Below, one piece after another: positions 36,927 through 44,489 of a stretch of 64,000 nt of DNA; positions within the stretch are counted from its first letter, which is position 1; each line of letters starts with the position of its first letter. The stretch is from Shinella daejeonensis (lineage in GTDB: Bacteria; Pseudomonadota; Alphaproteobacteria; Rhizobiales; Rhizobiaceae). The notes under the pieces were generated by a model, which was not told the DNA's origin, searched no databases, and worked only from the letters and a program-made list of their open reading frames with translations. The stretch lies in contig NZ_JAHWXY010000008.1 of NCBI RefSeq assembly GCF_024281235.1, forward strand, positions 1-64,000. The letters are read 5' to 3'. The translations under genes were made by a program, and so were the position numbers.

Positions 36927-38099
36927 TCACCCCGTCAGGCTGGTGTCCTGCTTGTGAACGAGCAGCAGGTTCGATGTATTGCCGAGAATGCGGTCGTTCG
37001 AGATCATGAGCTGCGCCGAATGGGCGTCGCGCAGATGCCGGCCGAGACTGTAGGGCGTGCCGTTCTTGTAGCCCATGATGCCGCAGATCAGCATGGCGTG
37101 GTTGACGATGGAAAGGATCGTCTCCGAGGAGGCGACCTTCACATTGTTCATCGTGACGGCGAAGCCCATGGAGGAAAGCCGGTCGGCATCCGCCCTGGCG
37201 GCCTCGTATTCCCCAAGGCCGGCGATGGTGTTCGACCTCACCAGTTGCAGAAGGTTGGAGGCTTCCGCCAGCCGCAGCGCGCCGGGCGGCGTGACGCCGG
37301 GGGTCTTGCGCGCGGCGGCGCGGACGAAGGCCTGCGCGCGGGCGACCGCGTTGACCGCGATGCCGTACCAGACCGCGCTCCACAGGAGATGCGAGGTGGC
37401 GAGCATTGACTGGGCGGCGATTTCGGCAAACGGTTTCGGCAGGATCTGCTCCGCCGGCGCTTCGCCCTGAAAGAGATAGCCGTCGGAACAGGTGCCGCGC
37501 ATGCCGAGCGTGTCCCAGACATGGGTGCGCTCCAGCGTGTATTGGTCCCGGGTGAAGACGGTCATCACCTGATCGGCGGAGGCCGCATCCGCATGGGAGC
37601 GGGAGGTGACGAGAATCGCGTCGGCATGCGCGCCGTAGGAAATGACGGTCGCATCCTTGGTCAGCCGGCAACGGCCATCCGCAACCTCGATGGCGCAGAT
37701 GCTGTTGCGCAGGTTGCCGCCGATGCCGCCTTCCGTCGTGGCGGAGGCGAGCAGCAGCTGCCCGTCGACGATGCGGCGCATGAAGGCGCGGTGCCAGTCG
37801 CTGTCGGCCCCGTGCGACACCAGGCTCGAAAGCTTGATGTGGTGCATGGCGAACACCATCGCGGCTGCCGAGCAGCCCTGGCCGATCAGCGAGCAGATCT
37901 CGGCGATATCGGAGAGGCCGGCGTCCTCGCCGCCCAGGTCCTCCGGAATCTGGATGGAAAGCAGGCGCTCGGCGATCATCGCGTCGACCGCTTCCTGCGG
38001 GAAGCGCGCGTCGACGTCCACCGTGTCGGCGTGCGCAGCGGCCACGGCGGCAACGCGCTGGGCGCGTGCGGCGAGGCTCGAACCGGCGCTCATGGTCAT
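36927..38099 (-). CDS. Acyl-CoA dehydrogenase-like flavoprotein of the aminoacyl-carrier-protein operon
   Basis: 390 aa with acyl-CoA-dehydrogenase architecture: helical N-domain (about 5-115), beta domain with the FAD segment ([16 protein letters not shown], about 120-135) and a C-terminal four-helix domain. The usual C-terminal YEGTxEIQR motif that supplies the catalytic Glu is replaced by [15 protein letters not shown], so ordinary alpha,beta-dehydrogenation is doubtful. It overlaps the carrier-protein gene by 4 bp (ATGA) and is followed after 4 bp by the ligase gene. It may oxidise the carrier-bound aminoacyl group, as prolyl-PCP oxidases do, or act on the acceptor; both are inference. 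Confidence 0.87.
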   Translation of the reverse strand: MTMSAGSSLAARAQRVAAVAAAHADTVDVDARFPQEAVDAMIAERLLSIQIPEDLGGEDAGLSDIAEICSLIGQGCSAAAMVFAMHHIKLSSLVSHGADSDWHRAFMRRIVDGQLLLASATTEGGIGGNLRNSICAIEVADGRCRLTKDATVISYGAHADAILVTSRSHADAASADQVMTVFTRDQYTLERTHVWDTLGMRGTCSDGYLFQGEAPAEQILPKPFAEIAAQSMLATSHLLWSAVWYGIAVNAVARAQAFVRAAARKTPGVTPPGALRLAEASNLLQLVRSNTIAGLGEYEAARADADRLSSMGFAVTMNNVKVASSETILSIVNHAMLICGIMGYKNGTPYSLGRHLRDAHSAQLMISNDRILGNTSNLLLVHKQDTSLTG

Positions 38100-38350
38100 G
38101 CGACGGCTTCCCTGTCGCCGACCAGACTTCCCACCGCATCCGTGATGGCGGCGATGTTCTGGAAGGATTTGCGGTTCAGCAGGTTGTCGGGAAACTCCAC
38201 GTCGAAGGCTTCCTCGACCGCCAGCATGACCTGCACGGAGGCGAAGGAGGAAAGGCCCGCCGCATAGAGATCGGCAGTGTCGGCAATCTGGTCGACCGGC
38301 ATCGCAAGGCCGCCGTGTTTCGTCAGAATGTCACGAATCGTCTGTTGCAT
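38096..38350 (-). CDS. Acyl/aminoacyl carrier protein
   Basis: 84 aa. Four-helix carrier protein with the phosphopantetheine attachment Ser at S35 in AAGLSSFASVQVMLAVEEAFDVEFPD; the usual DSL is SSF, as in the small carrier proteins served by aaRS-like ligases. ATG 38350 has an AAGGAGA site; an in-frame start 21 codons upstream is not supported. First gene of the five-gene leftward operon ACP - dehydrogenase-like - ligase - DUF1839 - GH2, whose junctions are overlaps of 4 bp or gaps of 2-10 bp. It presumably holds the activated amino acid. Confidence 0.9.
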   Translation of the reverse strand: MQQTIRDILTKHGGLAMPVDQIADTADLYAAGLSSFASVQVMLAVEEAFDVEFPDNLLNRKSFQNIAAITDAVGSLVGDREAVA

Positions 38351-38689
38351 GGCCGTCGTCTCCTTCTTGCCGTTCGGTGTCCCGTGCACGTGGCAGGCGT
38401 ATTCTTGCGGCAAGCAATAGCGCCGGGATCATAAGATCGGCTGAAAGGATATGGATAAGAATCGGTGAAAGGGAATTTCAGGACAACCACCGGGTGAGGG
38501 CGCTTCCGGCCGGGAAGACAGCGTTTTCCGGGAGGGCCCGCACTTTCCTTGCGCCGCGGGAGCGGAGAATTGAAGCTTTGTTAACCATCTTCTGGGAGCC
38601 TGTACCTATCGGTCGTCGTGCGTCCCGCCCGCACGGCGATATCCCTCAAACAGGCATGCCGGCCCATCTGGCGGCCATTCGGGCACGCG
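38351..38689. other. 339-bp divergent intergenic region between the carrier-protein operon and the polysaccharide operon
   Basis: No gene seen. It should hold the promoters of both divergent operons. Only weak candidates are visible (for example ttgtta near 38580 with a later tacctat), and no palindromic operator could be identified. Confidence 0.4.
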
Positions 38690-40726
38690 ATGGATATCGA
38701 CGTCTTTCAATTGCCGGCGATCATCTGGAGAAGGTTTCACTATGTGATCCTTTGCGTGCTGGTCTGCGTCCTCCTCGCACTCGCCTTCGTGCTGACGCAG
38801 AAGCCGTTCTATCGCTCGACGGCGGAAATCTACATCGACGTGCAGCGGGGGCCGGTGGTCGGCGCCGATACGGGGATCACGACGGATGCCCAGCAGGTGG
38901 TCGCAAGCCAGATCTACGTCCTGCAATCGCGCCATGTCCTCAGCGATGTGGTGAAGCGGCTGGAGCTCGAAAAGGATCCCTATCTTGCCGGCGGTCTGCG
39001 CGCCGCCGCCGGCGGCGATCCCGTCGATCGCGTGGTCAATGCGCTTCTCGACAACCTGATCGTCGAGCGGGCCGGCGATTCCTACGTCTTCTCCATTACC
39101 GTCAAGCATCGTGACGGCGAAACGGCCGCCCGTATCGCCAATGCCATCGGCGAGAGCTATCTGCATCTGTCCGACGCCTCCCATTTCGATGCCAGCGTCC
39201 GCACCTCCGAAAGCATCGCCGGACAGACGGTGGAATTGCGCAAGCGCGTGCTCGATGCGCGTGCGGCGGTGGAAAGTTTCCGTACGGAGAGCGGCCTGCT
39301 TAGCACCGGCCAGCAGGGTCTCATTACGGATCAGGAGCTTGCCGCGCTCAACCAGCAACTCATCGTTGCGCGCCAGCAGGCCGAACAACAGAAGACGGCC
39401 TATGAACAGGCGCACCAGCTCAACCTTTCCGCCGTGGAATCGGGAGCGATTCCGGAGGCGTTGCAATCGGCCGCGCTCACCGCGTTGCGCAATCGCTATG
39501 CCCTGATGCTCGACCGGCAGGCCGAGCTTGCCGCCAATCTCGGCAATGGCCATCCGCAGATGAAGGCGGTGCGCTCGCAGGTCGCCAGCATGAAATCGGC
39601 CGTCGAAGGAGAACTCGGCCGCATTCGTGAAATGACCGAGAACACCTACGAGCGCGCCAAGGCCAATCTCGATTTCGTGCAGAAGCGTTTTGACGAGCAG
39701 ACCGCCGCCAACGGCGACAACGGCAAGCTTCGCTTCCGCCTGGCGCAATTGATCAGCGAGGCGGACGCCCTCGATGCGGTCTACAAGGCGTTTCTGACGC
39801 GCGCCGAGGAACTCGGTCGCCAGCAGGGTCTCGACAGCGGCAATTCACGGATCATCTCGCAAGCGGTTCCCTCCGGAAAGCCGATCCGTGCGCCACGCCT
39901 GCTGGTGCTGATCGCCGCGGTGCTGTTCGGCACGGCGGCCGGAGGGGCTCTTGCCGTGCTGCGGGAGATCCTGGCTGGCGGAAAACGCCCGGAAAGGGAT
40001 CTGGAGGCGAAGACCGGCGCGCCCGTGCTTGCGGTCATCGAGAAGGAGCGGCAGGCCCCCGCCCGGCAGGGCTGGAGCGGAAAGCTCGCCCGCGTCGTCC
40101 CCTTCATCCGCGAGCCGGCCGGCCATGACGGTCCGCCGCGTATTTCCGGTTTCACCCGCGCAGCCTATCTTCTGGACGCGCAACTGACGGCGGACGGTCC
40201 CGTCGCCGTCGCGGTGCTGTCGGCTGGCGGCGCGGGCCGGGGCGTGGCCGCCATCGGCATCGCCGGGGAATTGCGTGCGCTCGGCAAGGACGTGCTCTTC
40301 GCCGACGGCCGTTTGCGCGCGCCCGAGCGCGGCCTGCTGCCGCGTTCGCACGGTTCTGTTCGCATCTCCACGGCGACCGCCCGGCTGCGGGACGGCGGGG
40401 AGCGTCCCGACCGGACGCAGGGCCTCGCCGATCTGTTGCAGATCCGGCGGCTTGGCGCGGGCGGCCTGCGTCAGGTGACGGCGCTGTCTTCGGCCCGCGT
40501 CAGCACGGCCGTCCGGGATATGCATGCCGATATTCTCGTTATCGATTGCTGCGGCACGCCGGCGGAAGCGAACCTGCCGGCGATCCTGCGCCGGGTCGAT
40601 GCGATTGTCGTCGTTTCCGCCGCCGGTGCGGCTGGCGGTGAGACGCTCGACGCGCTCGTCGCCGAGATTGCGCCGTGGCGTGACCGCCTCGTCGGCAATA
40701 TCCTTGTCGGCGACCGGGCGGCTTAG
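38690..40726 (+). CDS. Polysaccharide chain-length/export protein (Wzz/ExoP type) with degenerate kinase domain
   Basis: 678 aa from ATG 38690 (MDIDVFQLPAIIWRRFHYVIL). N-terminal membrane helix (about 17-36), Wzz periplasmic domain, a long coiled coil (about 180-370, ELRKRVLDARAAVESF and RQQAEQQKTAYEQAHQ), a second helix (about 405-425), then a cytoplasmic domain like a BY-kinase. At the Walker A position it reads VLSAGGAGRGVAAIG: the GKS/GKT is gone, and no Tyr-rich tail is present. The Walker B-like DILVIDCCGTP remains. It probably controls polysaccharide polymerisation or export without phosphorylation. The ribosome site is weak. Confidence 0.87.
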   Translation: MDIDVFQLPAIIWRRFHYVILCVLVCVLLALAFVLTQKPFYRSTAEIYIDVQRGPVVGADTGITTDAQQVVASQIYVLQSRHVLSDVVKRLELEKDPYLAGGLRAAAGGDPVDRVVNALLDNLIVERAGDSYVFSITVKHRDGETAARIANAIGESYLHLSDASHFDASVRTSESIAGQTVELRKRVLDARAAVESFRTESGLLSTGQQGLITDQELAALNQQLIVARQQAEQQKTAYEQAHQLNLSAVESGAIPEALQSAALTALRNRYALMLDRQAELAANLGNGHPQMKAVRSQVASMKSAVEGELGRIREMTENTYERAKANLDFVQKRFDEQTAANGDNGKLRFRLAQLISEADALDAVYKAFLTRAEELGRQQGLDSGNSRIISQAVPSGKPIRAPRLLVLIAAVLFGTAAGGALAVLREILAGGKRPERDLEAKTGAPVLAVIEKERQAPARQGWSGKLARVVPFIREPAGHDGPPRISGFTRAAYLLDAQLTADGPVAVAVLSAGGAGRGVAAIGIAGELRALGKDVLFADGRLRAPERGLLPRSHGSVRISTATARLRDGGERPDRTQGLADLLQIRRLGAGGLRQVTALSSARVSTAVRDMHADILVIDCCGTPAEANLPAILRRVDAIVVVSAAGAAGGETLDALVAEIAPWRDRLVGNILVGDRAA

Positions 40727-40736
40727 GGAGGCGGAG

Positions 40737-41972
40737 ATGACCTATGCGTCCCCGGCCGGACGCCTGGACCTGGCGATGGCCCGCGACACGCCGGCCGCCG
40801 CGGCCGCGCGGCTTGTCGCGACGTTTGCGGTTATCGGCGGCCTCGTCTTCAACGCCGGCCTGTGTTTCGTCAACACCCGCGTCATGGGGATTTCCGAAAG
40901 TCATGTGATGATGGCGGAAATGGTCATCGTCGCCGCCGCCTTCCTTGCGGCGATGACGCGCCGGTCCGCGCTCTATCTGCTCGTCGCGGTCTTCGTCAGC
41001 TACATGATGCTGCTTTTCATGCTGCGGGGCGGTCAGATCAACCTCAAGTCGCTCCGCGACATCCTGATCCCCTTCGCCTTCTTCTTCCTCGGCCGTCGCA
41101 TCGCCGATCCGCGCGTCGGCGACCGGCTGGTGATGGTCAGCGCGGTGATCGTCGTCGCCTTCGGCCTCTTCGAATACCTGTTCCTTGAGACCTTCCTCGA
41201 TTACTTCAACGTCATCGGCTATTATCTCGCGCGCGGCTCGGTCTCGCTCAAGCAGACCTATGGCGAGACGCGCGGCCTGTTCATTTCCGGGGAACGGCCG
41301 GAAGCGCGGACCATCCTGCCCTTCCTCGGCCAGCATCGGGTGTCGTCGGTGTTCCTGGAGCCGGTCTCCATGGGAAATTTCGCGGTGGTGATCTATAGCT
41401 GGGCGCTCTTTCGCGGCCGGGCTTTCGCCGGCCGTTTCCTCGTCTTCGCCCTCGCCTTTGCGGTGGTGGCGCTGGCGGATGCCCGTTTCGGCCTCTACAC
41501 CTGCCTCCTGGCGACGCTGCTCTATCCCGTCTATCGCTTTCTGCCGCGGCTTCTGTGGGGCGTGCTGCCCTTCCTGCTGCTCGCGGTGCTGGCGATCTAT
41601 GGCATCACCTCCGTCGAGGGCGGCGGGCCGAACGATATCTCCGGCCGCTTCGCGGTGACGGCGCATATCCTGACGCAATTGTCGCCGGGTGTGGTGTTCG
41701 GTGTCGAGACGACGGATATCTTCGTCGCCGATTCGGGCCTGGCCTATTCGCTGACCGCCTTCGGCCTTTTCGGCTTCATCGCGCTGTGGATGCTCTTCGT
41801 GCATACACCTTTCGCCGATGCGAAGGCCTGGCGCTTCCATTCGATGATGATCGTCTATCTGCTGCTGCTGATGCTGATCAGCGACTCGTTCTATTCGATC
41901 AAGACGGCGGCGCTTCTGTGGTTCCTGCTCGGCGTTTCGGCGGTCGTGCGCTGGAGCGACCGGCCGGGCTGA
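40737..41972 (+). CDS. Wzy/O-antigen ligase-like membrane protein
   Basis: 411 aa, about ten hydrophobic segments (for example 25-45, 55-95 and 100-150 region pairs, and 250-300), with a hydrophilic periplasmic loop around residues 165-215 (YYLARGSVSLKQTYGETRGLFISGERPEARTILPFLGQHRVSSVF) and the EPVSMGNF segment of the Wzy_C type. Likely polymerises repeat units of an exopolysaccharide. ATG 40737 has a GGGAGGCGGAG site 11 bp after the Wzz-like gene. Ligase versus polymerase cannot be told from sequence alone; the Wzz neighbour favours polymerase. Confidence 0.82.
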   Translation: MTYASPAGRLDLAMARDTPAAAAARLVATFAVIGGLVFNAGLCFVNTRVMGISESHVMMAEMVIVAAAFLAAMTRRSALYLLVAVFVSYMMLLFMLRGGQINLKSLRDILIPFAFFFLGRRIADPRVGDRLVMVSAVIVVAFGLFEYLFLETFLDYFNVIGYYLARGSVSLKQTYGETRGLFISGERPEARTILPFLGQHRVSSVFLEPVSMGNFAVVIYSWALFRGRAFAGRFLVFALAFAVVALADARFGLYTCLLATLLYPVYRFLPRLLWGVLPFLLLAVLAIYGITSVEGGGPNDISGRFAVTAHILTQLSPGVVFGVETTDIFVADSGLAYSLTAFGLFGFIALWMLFVHTPFADAKAWRFHSMMIVYLLLLMLISDSFYSIKTAALLWFLLGVSAVVRWSDRPG

Positions 41973-41984
41973 CAAACTGGCCGG

Positions 41985-43022
41985 CTACCGCCGAAGCGCC
42001 ATGCAGCCGGCCTTGTCCGCGCCGGAAAGGACGGCCGCCGTCTGCGGCCTGTCCTCGCCATCGACGGGCTGGATGTTGAGCGGCTCCTCCTTCGGCCACC
42101 AGTCGCCGCCCGCCCAATAGGTCCATCCCAGCCAGACGTCGGCTTCGCGCGCCATCAGGTCCGTCATGCGCGAAAGCCCGTCGAGGCAGGCCTTGTCGGC
42201 CGAGCCGCCGAACTCGCCGAGAAAACCTCGCTGGCCGTTGCGGCGCAGCCATTGCGTGAAGCGTTCCAGCGCGGCGACCGCGTCGTCCGCCCGTGCGCAT
42301 CCCGGCGTCGTGCCGGAAAAATCGTCGTCGAGATATTGATGGACTTCATAGGCGTAATTGTCCTGCGGGTCGCGGACGCCGAGCATGACGGTGCCGTTCG
42401 CCCCGCCCGGCCGCTCGTTTTCCCAGCTGTGGGCGCCCGACCAGATCGTCCCGGGCACAAGAACGAGGTTCTTCGCGCCCGTTTCGCGGATGGAGGCGAT
42501 GGCTGCATTGGCGGCGGAAAGCCACTGCGTCGCGGTGACGTCGTAGGGTTCGTTCATCAGACCGAAGAAGACGCCGTCGTCCTTGCCGTAGTCTTCGGCG
42601 AGGCGACGCCAGAGGTCCGCGAAAGCGGCGTCGGGAAGGTCGGGCGTGCCGATCTGCGCCTTGCCGTAATAGCCGTAATTATGCGGATCGAGGATCACCG
42701 TCAGGCCGGCGCGGCGCAAGGCGGAGACAGCCTCGGCGAGCCGTTCGCGTTCCGCCGTGTCGAAGGCGCGGCCGGGATGCGGCTGCAAGCGTTCCCAGAG
42801 AAATGGCAGGCGGACGGCATTGAAGCCCTTGCCGGCGAAATAGGCGACCGCCTTTTGCGTGGGGTAGATATAGTCGCGTCCGTGGACACCCGCGCCGTCG
42901 CCGAATTCCGCACCCGCGAGATTGACCCCGCGCAGGCAGGCGGCCTGTGCCTGAAGCGGCAGCGCCAGTGCTATGGCGAAAGACAGTAGCCGGCTAAAGA
43001 AAATCTTGAGGGAAGGGCGCAT
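41985..43022 (-). CDS. Secreted glycoside hydrolase family 5 (endoglucanase-like)
   Basis: 345 aa. Signal peptide MRPSLKIFFSRLLSFAIALA continuing to LPLQAQA, cleaved before ACLRGVNLAGAEFGD. Catalytic residues of GH5 are visible: acid/base Glu in FGLMNEPYDVT and nucleophile Glu in GFLGEFGGS; the substrate-site His/Tyr are in YEVHQYLDDDFSG. It is 43 bp downstream of the GT4 gene. A periplasmic or exported glucanase beside polymerase genes usually edits or releases the nascent polysaccharide. ATG 43022 has a GGAGAC site. Confidence 0.9.
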   Translation of the reverse strand: MRPSLKIFFSRLLSFAIALALPLQAQAACLRGVNLAGAEFGDGAGVHGRDYIYPTQKAVAYFAGKGFNAVRLPFLWERLQPHPGRAFDTAERERLAEAVSALRRAGLTVILDPHNYGYYGKAQIGTPDLPDAAFADLWRRLAEDYGKDDGVFFGLMNEPYDVTATQWLSAANAAIASIRETGAKNLVLVPGTIWSGAHSWENERPGGANGTVMLGVRDPQDNYAYEVHQYLDDDFSGTTPGCARADDAVAALERFTQWLRRNGQRGFLGEFGGSADKACLDGLSRMTDLMAREADVWLGWTYWAGGDWWPKEEPLNIQPVDGEDRPQTAAVLSGADKAGCMALRR

Positions 43023-43065
43023 GGTCGTCTCCGTTTCGGCGATGGCCGGGAGGGGTGCGCAGGCG

Positions 43066-44271
43066 CTATGCGCGACCGCCTCTTTCGGCAAGCCCGGTGG
43101 CCGGCAGGCGGCGGCGGCTGTCCTGAAGGATCGTGTGATAGACCTCCAGGTAGCGGTCGGCCACCCGTTCCCAGGAATAGGTTGCCGCTGCCGTCATCGC
43201 CGCGCGGCGATAGCCGGCCGGATCCTTTTCCAGCAGCGCGAAGGCGGCGGTCATGTCCGCGGCGGCCTTGCGGGCGTCGGAAAAGTCGCAAAGCCGGATT
43301 TCCGGATGGTTTCCGGCAAGATCGGCATAGGCGGTATTGGGGTGGAGAAGCGGCATCAGCCCGGCGCTCATCGCCTCGACGGCGACGAGGCCGAAACCCT
43401 CGTATTGCGAGGCGGAGGCAAAGAGCGAGACCTTGCCCAGAAGGTCGCGCACGGCGGCGTCCGGCAGGCCGGCGTGCAGGCCGATCCGGTCGCGCAGGCC
43501 CCGCGCCGCGATCATCGCGGCGACATCGTCGAGCGAATGATCGCCGGGCACGCCCACCACGTCGAGATGCCAGTCGGCATTTTCCGCGACAAGCTGCGTC
43601 ATGGCGTCGAACAGCCGGTCGAGCCGCTTGTTGACGGAAAAACGGCCAATGGTCACCAGACGCCGTTGCGGCGCCGGTGCGCCGGCATCGGCGAATTTCG
43701 CCGTATCCGCGCCGTTGTCGATATGGACCACGCGCCGGCCGGCGACGGTTGCGAAGGTGCGGGCGTCCTGCGCGCTGCAACCGACGATGCCGCGATAGCC
43801 AAGCGAGGAAACGCGGGTGATCGTGTTGAACCAGATCTTTTTCAGGCCGGAGAATTTCGCCGTGTGGAAGAAGCCGCCATGGGTCGTGGCGACAAGCGGC
43901 CGGCGATGCAGCGGCCACCCCCAGGCAAGCGCGTCGAAGAAGAAGTCGACCGCATGGACATGCACGATGTCGGCGTCGCGGATATAGCGGAACACCTGCG
44001 GCGCGAGCGGGTAACGGCGGCTGCCGGAAAAGGGGATGCGCACCACCTCCACGCCGTCGATCGTCTCGCGGGCGGGCAGCGTGCGGTCGGGTGCGGAAAA
44101 CAGCCGGTCGAGCGTGACGACGCGGACGCGGAAGCCGCGTGCCAGCAACTGTCCGGAAAGCTGGCGAACCACATCCTCCAGCCCGCCCCGGTTGGGCGCA
44201 TATTGCCGCACGACCTGCACGGCGAGCGGTGCGGAGCGGGCGGGCGGCGGCGGAGCATGCATTCCGGTCAT
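43066..44271 (-). CDS. Glycosyltransferase family 4 protein
   Basis: 401 aa GT-B fold enzyme. N-domain with VVRQYAPNRGGLEDVVRQLSGQLLARGFRV; C-domain with LVTIGRFSVNKRLDRLFDAM and the EX7E motif SQYEGFGLVAVEAMSAGLMPL. It adds a sugar from a nucleotide donor during polysaccharide assembly. Upstream of and co-directional with the GH5 gene, convergent with the Wzz/Wzy pair, so probably the same polysaccharide. A second Met at residue 4 is an alternative start. Confidence 0.9.
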   Translation of the reverse strand: MTGMHAPPPPARSAPLAVQVVRQYAPNRGGLEDVVRQLSGQLLARGFRVRVVTLDRLFSAPDRTLPARETIDGVEVVRIPFSGSRRYPLAPQVFRYIRDADIVHVHAVDFFFDALAWGWPLHRRPLVATTHGGFFHTAKFSGLKKIWFNTITRVSSLGYRGIVGCSAQDARTFATVAGRRVVHIDNGADTAKFADAGAPAPQRRLVTIGRFSVNKRLDRLFDAMTQLVAENADWHLDVVGVPGDHSLDDVAAMIAARGLRDRIGLHAGLPDAAVRDLLGKVSLFASASQYEGFGLVAVEAMSAGLMPLLHPNTAYADLAGNHPEIRLCDFSDARKAAADMTAAFALLEKDPAGYRRAAMTAAATYSWERVADRYLEVYHTILQDSRRRLPATGLAERGGRA

Positions 44272-44489
44272 CCAGTCTCTGGCGGTTTCGGCCTATCCCG
44301 GCGAAGTGCGTCGATGGGGCGGGCCGGCGGGCGAGCAGGTCGCCCGTCCTTCCGGCCGATCAGAGACGATACGGTCTTAAGACCATGTTAAGACGGGATT
44401 GCCGTCGCCTCTCCGTGCAAAACAGGATTAAGAGTTTGCAAGCGCAAGCCCCTTGGGGAGAGGGGGACGCGTGGCGCGCCGCGCGCCGC

